The notes: generated by a model from the sequence alone, not told the origin. 64,000 nt of DNA from Symbiodinium kawagutii (GCA_009767595.1 VSDK01015384.1:380915-444914); one strand, 5' to 3'. Positions 9,715-22,290 are shown, counted from the stretch's first letter. Numbers and translations: made by a program.

Positions 9715-12699
9715 ACCTTTGGGAGCCATTCTCCAGGTGGCGTTACGCCTTGGCACCCGTGCGCAAGACATACTCTGACCGGACATGGGCTGAATGCTCC
9801 ATCCCTGATGCAGCTGTGGGATGCAAAAGCTGCGGCGATTTGTTGTGTCACCGTGGTTGAAGGATATATCGTCAGGCCATTCTTGTCTCGTTATCCACGT
9901 CGATTCGCAACGGGAAATCGACCGAATGTTACACACCCCTGGTGGCTTCATAACAAAAAAACATCGGTCTGGTTGAGTTCCGCACCTGGCAGATTCGTTA
10001 CAAAGACATCCACCGAAGCTCAGGGTAACCCGATCGATGCTTATCCAAAAAATCCACCGAATCTCAGGATCTGGCCCTCATGCTGAACAGCAACTTCAAG
10101 TGTTTCGCTTCAACGCCCCGACCCTTTGGCTCCACGACCTGACAACCTCAGTGCTGGACCCATGGGTGAGTCGGGAGCGTCGCTTGGTCAAATGGTTTTG
10201 TTACCAGGAGCTGGTTGATGGTGGTCTTGTTCCTAATTAACTACATCAATGGTTACCATAATTTTGTATTTGAAGTATAAGTACAGCCACATCAATGGTT
10301 ACCACTCTGAAATCACAACCAGTTATTACATGTTAGTAACTACAATGGTTGATATCAAAATGAATTAATCTTGCCAATATTGTTACAATGATTGTTACCA
10401 ATGATAGCTGCCATGATATGGGTGTTTCTTAAAATAGGGATACCCCCAAATCATCCATTTATAGTCATATTTATAGTAATAAACCAGCCATTAAAATTGG
10501 GCCCCCTAACTGGCTTGAGAAACCACCATATATTCCCGCTACCAATGATTGTTATTGATGCTGTTCACATTCAGCCGTTCATCAGCTGATTCGAAACGCA
10601 ACGGTGGTAGCTGCTGTAGCTCCACCGGGCGAGGATGGTCCGCTTGCACCACCGGTGGTTGGATTCCTGGAGCTGAACCAGGCACCTGGCCATGGTTGGA
10701 TAGTCACTCTGGAGCTGTTTCCCGGCTTCCCAAAATCAATGGAGCGACATTTGTAAGTCAGTTGTATAAAAGAATTACACATGGTTCACTGATAAAAAAA
10801 GATGCACAAATGATTCAGTTATATAAAAGATTCAAATGATTCACACATGGCTCACGGAAATAAAAGATTCAAATGATTCAGTTATAATTCACTGAATGCA
10901 ATATAACATTTTCTGTAAGATATATTTGAGATTATTTGAGGACATTTTGTGTGACATATATTTGATGACTATTGGGATATAAAAGTTTCTTTTATTTGAC
11001 TGAACCATGGTTGGATTTAACAAATGACTCAGTCTTGGTGGCTTATAGATCCCTTGCTAAAAATATATCTTTAGTGGTTATATGGTAACTCAATCATATC
11101 CCAAAAACACTAAAAACCTAAGTTAGTGGGTATAAGCCATCCAGAGTTATATAAAAGAACCCATCTCAACATTATCAGCCGACTTTACCGCCAAAACATA
11201 GTTGATCATCATCAAGAGCGGTTGGGTATCATTGAAAGTTTTCCAGTACAGTATCATCAAACATCAGTGATGACAACGGACTGTCACAGTCCTTGATCAT
11301 CGCCGTCACAAATACCAACCATCTTTATTTGTTGTCATCAAACTTAACCAATAATCATTGACCAACGTTGAATGTCATCAACCCACATCAAACCAGGACC
11401 CTTATCAAGAATCTGGTGCTGTTCGCAGCTGGTTTCAATACCGCCACATGGCCCTTTGAGTATTTTTGTGCAGTGCAGCACTGCATACACTCCGTGACCT
11501 TTATAGAGGACTCCGTGCAAAGTTCTGAAATTGGTTAAGCAGACACAAAGTCCTTTCTATTTCTTCTATCAGGGTACGAGGCAGCAAACTAGTTGGAAAA
11601 CCATACTCTCTAGCAATGAATTCGAGCACTGGAACATGTCCATTAGGTTCCGCTCAAAAGAAATGGTGGCTTATCCAAACAGCGAGCTGTGTTCCATCGC
11701 GATTTTACTGCTTGCAACTCGTGGACCACAGCGACTGCGCTACTGCCGATCTTCAAGGCACAGCTGGCATCGGTGCCAAAGATCAAGGGACCAGTCACCA
11801 GGCGTCCTGCGTGGCGGCTCAGTGGTGAGGGCCCCGTTTTTCGTCAGGGGGCCAAGCCGCGTCCCTATGATCCTTACAGCGCCCATCTAAGAATCTGAAT
11901 TTGACGGTTTGTGTTTTTTGCTTTGATCATTGGTGTTCGTGGTGGTGCACCACTCAGCATCTCAAAGTGACACTGCAATGTCCAAACAATAAAGAAGAAC
12001 GGACACTTGATGACCTTTGGATACTGCGCTGCTCATGTATACCGACTCGTTGTGGACATAACATCAACAAGCAATCCAGAGCGAGCCATGTGTTCCACTT
12101 CCATATTGGGACCCCGCAGTTGCTTCTTCCCAGCCATGAAAGCAGCAGCAACCACTGCTCTCCCCTATGATTCAGCCTGATGCTCAGGATTGCGATGAGG
12201 TGCATTTACTATTCATTAATCAGCTATTCATCGGCTGTGAAACAATATTGATCCTTTACTCACCGTGATACTTAGCATTTATTCACCATGATATATTCAC
12301 CATTCATTTGTCCCCTGAGTGGGTCGACAGCTGCATCATGAATTTGTAACTATCATGCATCTAACATTCTCAAATGTACCACTTCACAAACACTTATCAA
12401 CCAGCTACTAATCATATTCATTAACCAAACCCATTGATTCACCAGCCTTTCACAACCATTCATCACCACTGATCTTCAGCCCTCCCTGGGAGCTGTCCTT
12501 CGTCTTTGAGCTCACGAGCACCGTCCAGCACGAAGACACGCAACCGCACGCCGTGTCTTACGCGGCGCCCGTAACGGATGGACCGTTAAGTGACCCCGGT
12601 GACTTGGTAAAACCCACGACGACCCGTCGGTTGGTTGAACAACGGCCCGGGGGGTTCTCAAGCGACACCAAAGCAATGGTGTGTGTTATGAATAAATAA
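9715..12699 (+). CDS. Spliced plus-strand gene, five phase-consistent exons, product unknown
   Basis: Exons: about 9715-10024 (open, donor GTAACC), 10575-10752 (acceptor TTCAG, donor GTAAGT), 11397-11533 (acceptor CCAG, donor GTTAAG), 11683-11824 (acceptor ACAG, donor GTGAGG) and 12480-12699 (acceptor TTCAG, stop TAA). Junction phases are 1/2, 2/1, 1/2 and 2/1, so all five join in one frame, which is unlikely by chance. Recognisable stretches include NAPSLMQLWDAKAAAIC, GHGWIVTLELFPGF, AAGFNTATWPFEYFC and PPWELSFVFELTSTV. Coding blocks are GC-rich against AT-rich introns. A start codon was not fixed; ATG at 9808 is possible. The fourth exon is also open in another frame to 11898. No family recognised. 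MITE copies lie in introns 1 and 2. Confidence 0.6.
10416..10531. repeat. MITE-like family 1 copy
   Basis: Terminal inverted repeats of the form TATGGTGGTTTCTCAAAATAG and its complement CTATTTTGAGAAACCACCATA, enclosing short arms GGGGTACCCCCAAATCATCC and about 40 bp of variable AT-rich centre. Length about 115 bp; no coding capacity. It lies in an intron. Confidence 0.8.
11035..11142. repeat. MITE-like family 5 copy
   Basis: Ends GGTGGCTTATAG and CTATAAGCCATCC-like; the interior (ATCCCTTGCTAAAA, TCAATCATATCCC) recurs at 35814-35923, about 25 kb away. No coding capacity. Confidence 0.7.
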
Positions 12700-12800
12700 T
12701 CATTAATAAGAATAATACTACTAATAATAATCAAAATGACAATAATAATAGTAATGATATCTAATAAAAGAAAATAACATATAATAAAATGATATATGGG
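12687..12800. repeat. Degenerate AAT-rich repeat
   Basis: Irregular runs of AAT/ATA triplets starting over the stop codon of the preceding gene. Confidence 0.6.
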
Positions 12801-12863
12801 ATCATAACTGGGGGGGTTACCCCTATGACTTGAGAAGCAACAGCTTCAGAATGTTGTAAACAG

Positions 12864-12960
12864 AATGGTGGTTTCAAGCCCTATGGAACAAAATATGGTG
12901 TCAACGAACCATTGGCTAATAATTACTGGGAAAAACACATGTTTCAAACCGCCAACCAGC
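12864..12960. repeat. MITE-like family 2 copy
   Basis: Ends AATGGTGGTTTCAAGCCC and GTTTCAAACCGCCAACC form an inverted repeat. Founding copy of the family is the cleaner one at 13136-13240. Confidence 0.7.
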
Positions 12961-13135
12961 TGAAGAAAGTTGATTTCATAGAATCTCGCCAATGCCTCAC
13001 AACTTGGTGTGTATGCTGATTTCAGCTGCCTGCAAGAATATAGGTAGAGATTGAAGTATGAAAGCTGTATCACCAGCCATTATCATCCAGTGCCTTTTCC
13101 AACCATGACTGACCTATACCATCAGCAAACATGAC

Positions 13136-13240
13136 TGGTTGGTGGTTTCAACCCCTATGGAAAATATTAGTCAACCAACCATTTGTTACTGTTAATAGCT
13201 ACTAAAAGGGAACATAAAAATGTTTGAAACCACCAACCAA
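13136..13240. repeat. MITE-like family 2 copy (clean)
   Basis: TGGTTGGTGGTTTCAA at the left and TTGAAACCACCAACCA at the right are perfect complements. Interior carries ACCCCTATGGAAAATATTAG and ACCAACCATTTGTTA, shared with copies at 21831 and 61518. Confidence 0.85.
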
Positions 13241-13627
13241 ATTAGTTGTTCAACCATCATTCGTTGGCCATTACCCCCTATGATTTACCATTATTAATGG
13301 CTATACCATCAGCAAACATGAAGACCCATGATCAATTGCTCTTGATCATACCCACAGACCAGCACATGATCATATCTGTCACGACGAGCTCAGTGATGCG
13401 CGAAGCTCGCTAGTTTTCTACACAAATGATAGTATAGTCCTTTGGTTTCCTCTATGGTTAAAATCCCTGGATAAACCCTGGTTTCCTATGGTTTCCTACG
13501 ATTAACCCTAGATTGAACCCTGGCTTCCGATACTTTCCCACCTGGATTTTCTCCCAACCCACTTCTGGGATGACTCTAAAATCAGCGGTCCAGGATCTTG
13601 TGATCTTCTTAATGTCTACGGGTCGAA

Positions 13628-13812
13628 GGGTTTCTTAAAATGAGGTACCCCCCAAAATGGATGGCTTATTGATGGTTGAAAATGGTTGCTAACATGAGGA
13701 TAATGAGCAAAAATAGGGAATATGCTACCAACTACAATGGTTGGTTTATTACTACATCTTATATATTAGAACAGATGATTCGGGGTACCCCTCTTTTGAG
13801 AAAGCACCATAT
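13628..13812. repeat. MITE-like family 1 copy, enlarged centre
   Basis: TTTCTTAAAATGAGGTACC and GGGTACCCCTCTTTTGAGAAA arms enclose a longer centre than usual (about 185 bp total). Confidence 0.65.
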
Positions 13813-13996
13813 TTTCATATATAGACACACACACACTCACAAAGCAATAGATTTGTTGATGAAGCATCAGCCAAGGACTCAACCAATCCGTCATTCTAAC
13901 TTTTCTCTGGTTGATGGTTTGAAACAAGTGGCTCAGTAGTATCTACTCAGTCGTAGTGAAAAAAACAGCAAAAACCAGTCGCAGTTACGTAGTTAG

Positions 13997-14485
13997 GTCA
14001 GCTCTGCAACAAGGTGGATCGATGTCGACATCGATGTGCCCAACTGGGAGGGACGCTTTTGTTATCCATTTCATGCCATTGTACTCTTGACAAATGCGGA
14101 TTTCCGGGATGACATGTTAGACAAAACATGTCAAACTAAGTATAATTAGTACGTAAATAACCATCCAACAAATTATCAAAAGGCATCAACGAAAACTATT
14201 GTTCTGTCAAGTCATCAGACAAAAATGCAAGCAGAACAGAATTAAGAACCAGCTGGTTTTCTTAGAACCAACAACAAGCTCATTTTCCTGGAACCTTCTT
14301 GTGTGAGCCAGCTGGTCTTCATTGGAACCAGCTCAAGTCAGCCCATCCATCACCGTCTCCAACATGGTGTTTCCACCAAGTCACGGATAGGCAATGGCAC
14401 TTCGGGTCTTGGGTACCTGAGAGTGAGGCGCCACAGACACAGCATCCCGACCAACAAACCAAGAGCTGCAGCTGATCTTTGCTTA
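13997..14485 (+). CDS. Candidate plus-strand exons, product unknown
   Basis: Two GC-richer blocks look coding. 13997 to about 14125 follows an acceptor TTAG and reads VSSATRWIDVDIDVPNWEG then FCYPFHAIVLLTNADF. About 14343-14480 follows CAAG and is open in two frames (SAHPSPSPTWCFHQ… ending in a stop, or QPIHHRLQHGVSTKS…). The link between them was not established. No family recognised. Confidence 0.35.
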
Positions 14486-14489
14486 TGTT

Positions 14490-15200
14490 TGTTATATCAA
14501 TTAACTGTGGACTCTAGTTATCAACTGCTACATCAATTGGTACAATTAGTTATCAATATGCAATGATCTTTGCCCATCAACTAACCACCAATGCTATATC
14601 AATTATATACTCTAGTTATCGATTGTCAGCAATGGCGATGATGGACCAACAGTTGCCGATAGTTGGTTATACTGGACCTATGGTTGCTGAGACTAGCTGA
14701 AGATTGCTTGGTCCAGTACAGCACCTGTTTCCCTACTGACCCTGCTATCAACCAACGAGCGCAGCTGGATAATCAATTGACGTATTTCTGACAAAATGGT
14801 TACCCTCTGGTAAACTGGTAAACCAACCTGGCAAAGGAAAATCCACCATTTATAGCTGATTTCTCGGCGTTTCCCTACAAACATAGTGATTTTCTCTTGC
14901 CAAATTAGGGAGATTCAGCGGGTAATACTGTAGCTGGCTAAGAAGTTGCTAACCACTGGCCAAGAGCTGGACAACAACTGGTGACTGGTTTCTGGTTCAT
15001 CACATTGGTGTGTGACTGGTGAGTAATTGCTTTGGACTGGTGAATACCTGCCTTTGTGGCTAGTTTGGAATCAACAGATCTCAAAAACAGTTATGTATAT
15101 ACACAGCTATATAGTAGTCAAGAAGGGAGATAGCAACTGCTAATTAAAAACAAACCAATGATCCGCCGTCATCCATGATGGTTTAGTGGTTCATGACAGT
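14490..15200. other. AT-rich DNA without recognised features
   Basis: No coding-like block, repeat family or RNA gene was seen on either strand. Confidence 0.5.
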
Positions 15201-15219
15201 ATTCTTGTCAACCATGGCT

Positions 15220-15486
15220 CTACTCGCTTGTGAATACATGGATCGTACGTGAATGTACTGGGGCTATGTCCACAGTGATTAACAGCTCAAACAACTCAAC
15301 GAGAGTTAACAAGTTAACAACAATCCCCGGGGACGTGTCACGAATATCCTGGGAACATAACAAGAGTACATCTCCCTGATGCATGTGCGACAGGCTTGCA
15401 ACCGAATATCCTGGCCGGTCAACATGTGTTACAAAGCCATGAGGATGGTGGTATGGCTGTGTGATCCTCACTCGCTTGTCGATCAT
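15220..15486 (-). CDS. Small ORF, 88 residues, hypothetical
   Basis: Complete ATG-to-stop frame, starting MIDKRVRITQPYHH and containing GDVLLLCSQDIRD and a hydrophobic run VVNLLTLVELFELLITVDI that could be one membrane helix. Composition is more balanced than neighbours. It lies just downstream of the mini-exon gene that ends at 15631, same strand. It may be an isolated gene, an exon or a chance frame. Not recognised. Confidence 0.35.
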   Translation of the reverse strand: MIDKRVRITQPYHHPHGFVTHVDRPGYSVASLSHMHQGDVLLLCSQDIRDTSPGIVVNLLTLVELFELLITVDIAPVHSRTIHVFTSE

Positions 15487-15630
15487 CAGTCTTGACCATC
15501 ATAATGTGGTTCAGCTTCGACAAGTACAACGTGGGCCCCCAAGTGGCGCTATAGCCGTTGGTGCATTGTCAGGGCTACCAGTTATGCCACATACCTCCTC
15601 CTGGTCCCCGCAAAATGTAAAGGTTCTCCA

Positions 15631-18600
15631 CTACACCACGGCCACACCGCCCCAGGCAGCCTCCTGCCCGCTTCTTGCTATCTGTGCTTCCGCGATTTTT
15701 GCCATCGCCGCCGCCACTCTGGCCTGAAACAAAGCCGTTGCCAGCAGCAGTCGGACAAATTTGGTTGAGATGAAAGCAAGGTCTCTAGGCTTCAAGCATT
15801 GAACCAGGGTCCATGTACCGCACAAACGATATTCATGAAAAACATGTATTTATTTGTATATATATATATAGATGTTTCTATTTTAGTACATTATATTATA
15901 TATCTTTTCATGACTCCACATTGATTCTAACATGATTGCAATATCCACTGAATTTAGTGTTGCAGCGTTACTTTAGTGCTTTCATGGATTCTTTGTTGCA
16001 ACCCAGAACTCATGAACTATAAGTGCTGGCTCCTGCAATTTTCTGCCATGAGCCTCCTCTGCTTTTTCCCTTTCCTCTTTTTTTCTTGCCATCTCGGCCT
16101 TTCTATGAGTCAAAACTCATGCTTCGCTGGCATTTTTGTGGGGCAAGGCTCTTAGCGATAGGTGCTTCTCCAAGTAATTGTGGCCTTTCCCTTTCCAATG
16201 CCCATGTTGTGGGTTCGAGTACCATTGTCAACAATCTTGAGCCTTTAGTAAAAATGATCAATCATCACCAATTAAGCACCATTGACCACCGTTGACCATG
16301 GTTACCCATCAGTATAAGCTTTACTAACCATCAGTGATTAGCAACCTTACAAGCAATAGATAGTGAACAGTCTAAATCCCTGACCACCAGCAGAACTCCC
16401 CAGCCTTAAAAGAATCTGACATTCAAATGGTGACTGGCCACCAGGGTCGATGATGGTTCGGGACTTGACGGTTAGTGGTTGATCATGGTTGGTAAACCCA
16501 TTGATCCGGTTGAGGTAGAGAGGTTGATGGACCTTAATCATGCTTGGCCATAGTCATTCAAGGGCCAATCAATTGCTGATCTAGCTGAACTCCAGGATCC
16601 ATCAAAATGTTGGAACACGTCACGAGTGCAAGGCTATGTTGTAGGTTTATTTATAGAGTGTACCCTACCAATCCCAAATTCTCATGCTGCTTAGGCCTTG
16701 TTGACCCTTTCGGGACCTGGAGAGTTACCTCTAACGGGTAATTGTTTCGGCTTGCTGAGCCACCGTGCTTCCAGTTACCATTTTTGTAGGTAAGCAGCTG
16801 GTTTCTACCATTGTTGTTTGGGGTCGGTTTCAAACTAGAATGGTAACTGGAATCATACAAGGTGGGCCCGCAGCAGTTATAATTTGGGTTGTCACCCCTA
16901 TAACTGGTAGTTGAGCCTAGTTGAATTACTTTTAAACCAACTTGTAAATGGCTGCGGGTCCACCTTGTAGGGTATGATATGGTGTTTAATGGTGGCAACT
17001 TCCATTCCTTTTGCTTTTCCTTCTGTGTTTTAGTAATTCCGGCGGCCTCCATGTCGTTGCTTCGACAGTGTTTGCTGAAAAGGTAGGGTGGGGCACTCAC
17101 AGTCTCGGCGCCCCTGAAACTATGCGGAACACCAAAAACAAAGCTCACCAAATAAATCCAATACAATCCAAATATCAGATTATGCAATATCAAAGGAGCA
17201 AGCATCATTGCAAGACCCGGAACCCCATCAAACTTCTTGACCATAAATGACACGTTGTTGACAGGCTGACAGCCTCTTCCTTTCGTCTGTCTTCCTCTGC
17301 TCTTTCCATTTCGGCCCTCTTGGCCTGTAGAACCGACAACCGCTGCTGAGCACTCCGCATTGTTCCCGTTGAACGCAACAATACTATGATTCATATAGGG
17401 CTTTCAGACCATGCATATGTGAATAGGGGCCTCAGGGGCGCTTGACTTCTGCTTGGATTCTTCAACCACTGCAAACGGCATTACAAGGGCCCCATCAAAT
17501 TGATTGGCCATAAACGGCGTCTTGCTGGCAGGCTCACAGCCTCTTCCATTCGTCTGTCTTCCTCTGCTCTTTCCATTTCTGCCCTCTTGGCCTGTAGAAC
17601 CGACACCCGCTGCTAAGCACGGCTGCATTGTTCTCATTGAACACGATCCACAACTCAGAAAAACATAAACTCGTGGTACTATCAGGGCCAAACAACTCTA
17701 TGCATCAATTAGCTGGTCATGTGATCCTGGGTCAATGACAACTTGCTCGATGGGAGAAAATCCATGTCGAAATCAAAGAAACCATGCAGTTTCTGTCCGG
17801 GATCTTCACTACGGCGAAAGGTTTTCCACTCGCACCAACGTGGAAGATCGCTGCTCTTCTCAATTTGAGTTGGCATCCATTCGTGGCCATATGCACCGTC
17901 AAAGACCGTCACATCCATCTTTCAGCCTCCTCCCACTTCTTGTGTTTTTCCTCTGCCCTTCTAACCTGCACACCGCATTGCTTCCCACCAGTGGTTGCTC
18001 CAGCTAGGGGTGCTAGTAACAATTCGGCCACATTTCAAATGTCTTGAGCGGAACAAAACTATGTTTCACAAGGCTTTCAGACTATATACATTGTGTGTGG
18101 GGGCGCTTAACTACTTCTTGGACCTTTCAACCACTGCAATCAGCATTACAAGAACCCCATCAAATTGATTGGCCATAAACGACGTCTTGTTGGCAGGCTG
18201 ACAGCCTCGTCCATTCGTCTGTCTTCCTTTGCTCTTTCCATTTCTGCCCTCTTGGCCTGTAGAACCAACACACGCTGCTGAGCACTCTGCATTGTTCCCA
18301 TTGAATACTACCCTGAAACATTGCTGCAAATATCTGGTCAATCAAATTGCTCCGAATTTGCAACAACCTGATGTGAGATCCACCGCAATAAACCTGAATT
18401 CAGTGTACATGGCTTCTATTTTCCCTGCAAACATGAGTGAGTTTCTCATTTGTCAAGACTAATCGGATCTACAACTCAGAAAAAAAAAACTCATGGTGCC
18501 ATCAGGGCCCGACAACTCTACGCATCAATGAGCTGGTCGTGTGATCCTGGGTCAATGACAACTTGCTCGATGGGAGAAAATCCATGTCGAAATCAAAGAA

Positions 18601-21600
18601 ACCATGCAGTTTCTGTCCGGGATCTTCACTACGGCTAAAGGTTTTCCACTCGCACCAACGTGGAAGATCATTGCTCTTCTCAGTTTGAGTTGGCATCCAT
18701 TCGTGGCCATATGCACCGTCAAAGACCGTCACATCCATCTTTCAGCCTCCTCCCACTTCTTGTGTTTTTCCTCTGCCCTTCTAACCTGCACACCGCATTG
18801 CTTCCCACCAGTGGTTGCTTCAGCTAGGGGTGCTAGTAACAATTCGGCCACATTTCAAATGTCTTGAGCGGAACAAAACTATGTTTCACAAGGCTTTCCG
18901 ACTATATACATTGTGTGTAGGGGCGCTTAACTCCTTCTTGGACCTTTCAACCACTGCAAACAGCATTACAAGATATTACAAGAACCCCATCAAATTTATT
19001 GGCCATAAACGGCGTCTTGTTGGCAGGCTGATAGCCTCTTCCATTCGTCTGTCTTCCTTTGCTCTTTCCATTTCTGCCCTCTTGGCCTGTAGAACCACAC
19101 ACGCTGCTGAGCACTCTGCATTGTTCCCATTGAACACTACCCTGAAGCATTGCTGCAAATATCTGGTCAATCAAATTGCTCCGAATTTGCAACAACCTGA
19201 TGTGAGATCCACCGCAATAAACCTGAATTCAGTGTACATGGCTTCTATTTTCCCTGCAAACATGAGTGAGTTTCTCATTTGTCAAGACTAATCGGATCTA
19301 CAACTCAGAAAAAAAAAAACTCATGGTGCCATCAGGGCCCGACAACTCTACGCATCAATGGTCGTGTGATCCTGGGTCAATGACAACTTGCTCGATGGGA
19401 GAAAATCCATGTCGAAATCAAAGAAACCATGCAGTTTCTGTCCGGGATCTTCACTACGGCTAAAGGTTTTCCACTCGCACCAACGTGGAAGATCATTGCT
19501 CTTCTCAGTTTGAGTTGGCATCCATTCGTGGCCATATGCACCGTCAAAGACCGTCACATCCATCTTTCAGCCTCCTCCCACTTCTTGTGTTTTTCCTCTG
19601 CCCTTCTAACCTGCACACCGCATTGCTTCCCACCAGTGGTTGCTTCAGCTAGGGGTGCTAGTAACAATTCGGCCACATTTCAAATGTGTTGAGCGGAACA
19701 AAACTATGTTTCACAAGGCTTTCAGACCATATACACTGTGTGTAGGGGCGCTTAACTCCTTCTTGGACCTTTCAACCACTGCAAACAGCATTACAAGAAC
19801 CCTAAACGGCGTCTTGTTGGCAGGCTGATAGCCTCTTCCATTCGTCTGTGTTCCTCTGCTCTTTCCACTTCTGCCCTCTTGGCCTGTAGAACCGACACAC
19901 GCTGCTGTGCACTCTTGCATTCCCCTGGCCACACCACCTCAAAAACTTCTTGATTTTAGAAGACCTGGTATGTGATCTCCAATTTTAATACACTACAAGA
20001 CCAAACTCANNNNNNNNNNNNNNNTTCCCTACAAACACGACTCACACTGGACAATTATTGGTCTATATCGGTTTTGCCACACACACACAATCACGTGCAT
20101 CTGGTCAGCCTCTTCCAACTTCTTTTGCTTTTCCTCCTCTGCCCTTCTAAGAGCCTCTGCAACTAAAGTGATGCATCTGAGCCCCCTGTTGTTTCAGATG
20201 GGAATGCTACTAGCCAAGGGGAAGCACTTCGGCTACACTTTACAATTCCGGTCAACTGTCTGTAACAGGACAGCAGCACATGTTCTTTGAAGGGTTCGGA
20301 GGACATATGCATATCCACACATGATGTTTTCCCCACACCATCCCAAGTTATGTTCTTCTTTGGTGCAGCAACAGGCTATTTCTCGGGTACCACCATCCGC
20401 AAATAATGCCAATCCATGGGATACAAGTCAGTTTTCAAATGCCCGCCCCAAGGGGGACACCATGTTGCAAGTTTCCACTCGTCAACATCGCCATTGTTAC
20501 AGCGCAGTCAGGAAAAACAACATTTGTTATGGGCGTCAGAGAAAAAATCTTGCCTGCAGTAGTAGTTCAAATTGAATTAGGAAGTCTAACTGCTGGGAAC
20601 CTTCAACCACTGCAAACAGCATTGCAAGGACCCCATCAAATTGATTGGCCATAAACGGCGTCTTGCTGGCAGGCTGATAGCCTCTTCCATTCGTCTGTGT
20701 TCCTCTGCTCTTTCCATTTCTGCCCTCTTGGCCTGTAGAACCGACACACGCTGCTGAGCACTCTTGCATTCCCTTGGCCACGCCACCTCAAAACTTCTTG
20801 ATTTTAGAAGACCCGGTATGTGAGCTCCAATTTTAATACACTACAAGACGACCAAATTGGTCTATATTGGCTTTGTAATTCCAGTTGGCTTTTATTCGTG
20901 GCCACACACACAATCACGTGCATCTCGTCAGCCTCTTCCAACTTCTTTTGCTTTTCCTCCTCTGCCCTTCTAAGAGCCTCTGCAACTAAAGTGATGCATC
21001 TGAGCCCCCTGTTGTTTCAGATGGGAATGCTACTAGCCAAGGGGAAGCACTTCGGCTACACTTTACAATTCCGGTCAACTGTCTGTAACAGGACAGCAGC
21101 ACATGTTCTTTGAAGGGTTCGGAGGACATATGCACATCCACACATGATGTTTTCCCCACAGCATCCCAAGTTATGTTCCAGATCATGCCAATATACCGGG
21201 ATGCAGGTCAGTCTGGATCTGCCCGCAGCTTAGCGCGGGACACCATGTTGCAGGTTGCCAACCGCCGGCATTGCCATTAAAAACCCAGGTGAATTTATCA
21301 GCATCAAATTACCTGGGCATATTAGTCTCTGCTGGCCATGTTCACCTCCTCCTTCTGTTTTCTTTCCTGCTCCTCCTTGGCCATTTCCCTCTGAGCTTTA
21401 AGAGCCTCGACAAAGTGATTCAAGCTGTCACTGCTGCCCTCAACAAGCTGTGACATCATCACACATGGCGACCAACAAATATGTTTTTGGATTGCTATAC
21501 ATGAGAACTAAAGCGAATAGTTTTGTACGAGTCCCCCCCCAATGTTTGACAGCTTCTTTACTGAAATGACCAACATACCCACTTCATCGTTTCCGTTTTC

Positions 21601-22290
21601 GTTCTACCAGCCTCAATTTCTTGGTTTCTTCTGGCCACCTCGTGTTGGCTCAGCAGTTTGGCCTTGTGGGCAACGGGCTTGCTGGGTATAGAACCAGCCA
21701 TACCAACAACAGCTGCAATTGAACAACAATAAATCACTGATATTTCTGAACACTCGATAATGCTTAATGCTTACATGAGAGCAAGAAGAATAATTCATTG
21801 ACGTCACACATACTGTAGAGGATAATAATTCTGATTGATGGCTTGAACCCCTGTGAAGAAGAACAATATTAGTCCACCAACCATTTGTTAATAATTGCTA
21901 GGGAAATAAAATAATGTTTAAAGCAACAGCCAGAATCTGATAATACCCAACAACAGCAACAACATCAACAACCATGACAACTGCAACAGTCCAGTTCTGC
22001 TTTGGAATGTGCAACACATGTGCATGGCGGTGAGTTTCTGCTTTGCTGAAACATTTGTTCAACTTTGGATAGTTCAACCACTAAAGCCTTCCAATCCAAC
22101 AAACAATCCATTGAAGCATTGAATCCAACAAGAGATTCAAGGCTTAACATCAGTCACCTAAGGCATCCACAAAAAGCAGACTTCCTCCATACCTTTTTGC
22201 ACCCCTAGGATTACACTGGCTTCGTAATGCGCTCAAATCAGCCAGTGACTGAAACCCCAAGAGATCTATTACACTCTGGTAGTCCCTAAC
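15631..22290 (-). CDS. Mini-exon gene encoding charged helical (coiled-coil-like) protein
   Basis: Reading from high to low coordinates, exon candidates are 22193-22290 (VRDYQSVIDLLGFQSL), about 21990-22145 (LVGFNASMDCLLDWKALV), 21612-21677 (66 nt, HKAKLLSQHEVARRNQEIE), 21346-21447 (102 nt, AQREMAKEEQERKQKEE), 20933-20985 and 20110-20162 (RRAEEEKQKKLEE), six 51-nt exons (20682, 19833, 19036, 18206, 17541 and 17274; AKRAEMERAEE-RR-EE), three 39-nt exons (19572, 18747, 17927; VRRAEEKHKKWEE), 16054-16098 (45 nt, AEMARKKEEREKAEE) and terminal 15631-15723 (MAKIAEAQIARSGQEA, stop). Most are multiples of three and phase 0, and most end in GAG followed by GC, implying GC donors; 21346-21447 ends GAG then GTGAAC. 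The protein would be Glu/Lys/Arg-rich alpha-helix. The upstream start was not found. Function unknown. Confidence 0.55.
16856..16969. repeat. MITE-like family 4 copy
   Basis: TACAAGGTGGGCCC at the left and GGGTCCACCTTGTA at the right form the inverted repeat; interior shares AACTGGTAGTTGA-like and TTGTAACTGC-like phrases with 53865-53975. Confidence 0.8.
17270..21190. repeat. Tandem array of about 820-bp units
   Basis: The phrase GTGATCCTGGGTCAATGACA recurs at about 17710, 18540 and 19370 (spacing 820-830), with near-identical flanks. A second pair of near-identical blocks lies at 20165-20330 and 20985-21180 (about 820 apart). Each unit carries one 51-nt and one 39/53-nt exon of the minus-strand gene plus intron, so the array multiplies exons. 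Confidence 0.9.
20010..20024. other. Assembly gap (15 N)
   Basis: Falls inside the tandem array, where collapse or misjoining is likely; copy number may be wrong. Confidence 0.99.
21831..21936. repeat. MITE-like family 2 copy
   Basis: GATTGATGGCTTGAACCCC and TGTTTAAAGCAACAGCC ends, more diverged than 13136; the interior ACCAACCATTTGTTAATAA is kept. Located in an intron of the mini-exon gene. Confidence 0.6.

Noticed and set aside
10068..10165. Coding-like block with acceptor TCTCAG and donor GTGAGT
   Set aside because: Its phase does not connect the exon ending at 10024 to the one at 10575, whereas those two join directly. It could be an alternative exon, so it is not listed as part of the gene.
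17709..17918. Repeated minus-strand frame with FDGAYGHEWMPTQ in three tandem copies
   Set aside because: Copies are nearly identical so conservation is uninformative, and the more diverged homologous copies at 20.1 and 20.9 kb do not keep the frame. Likely intron.
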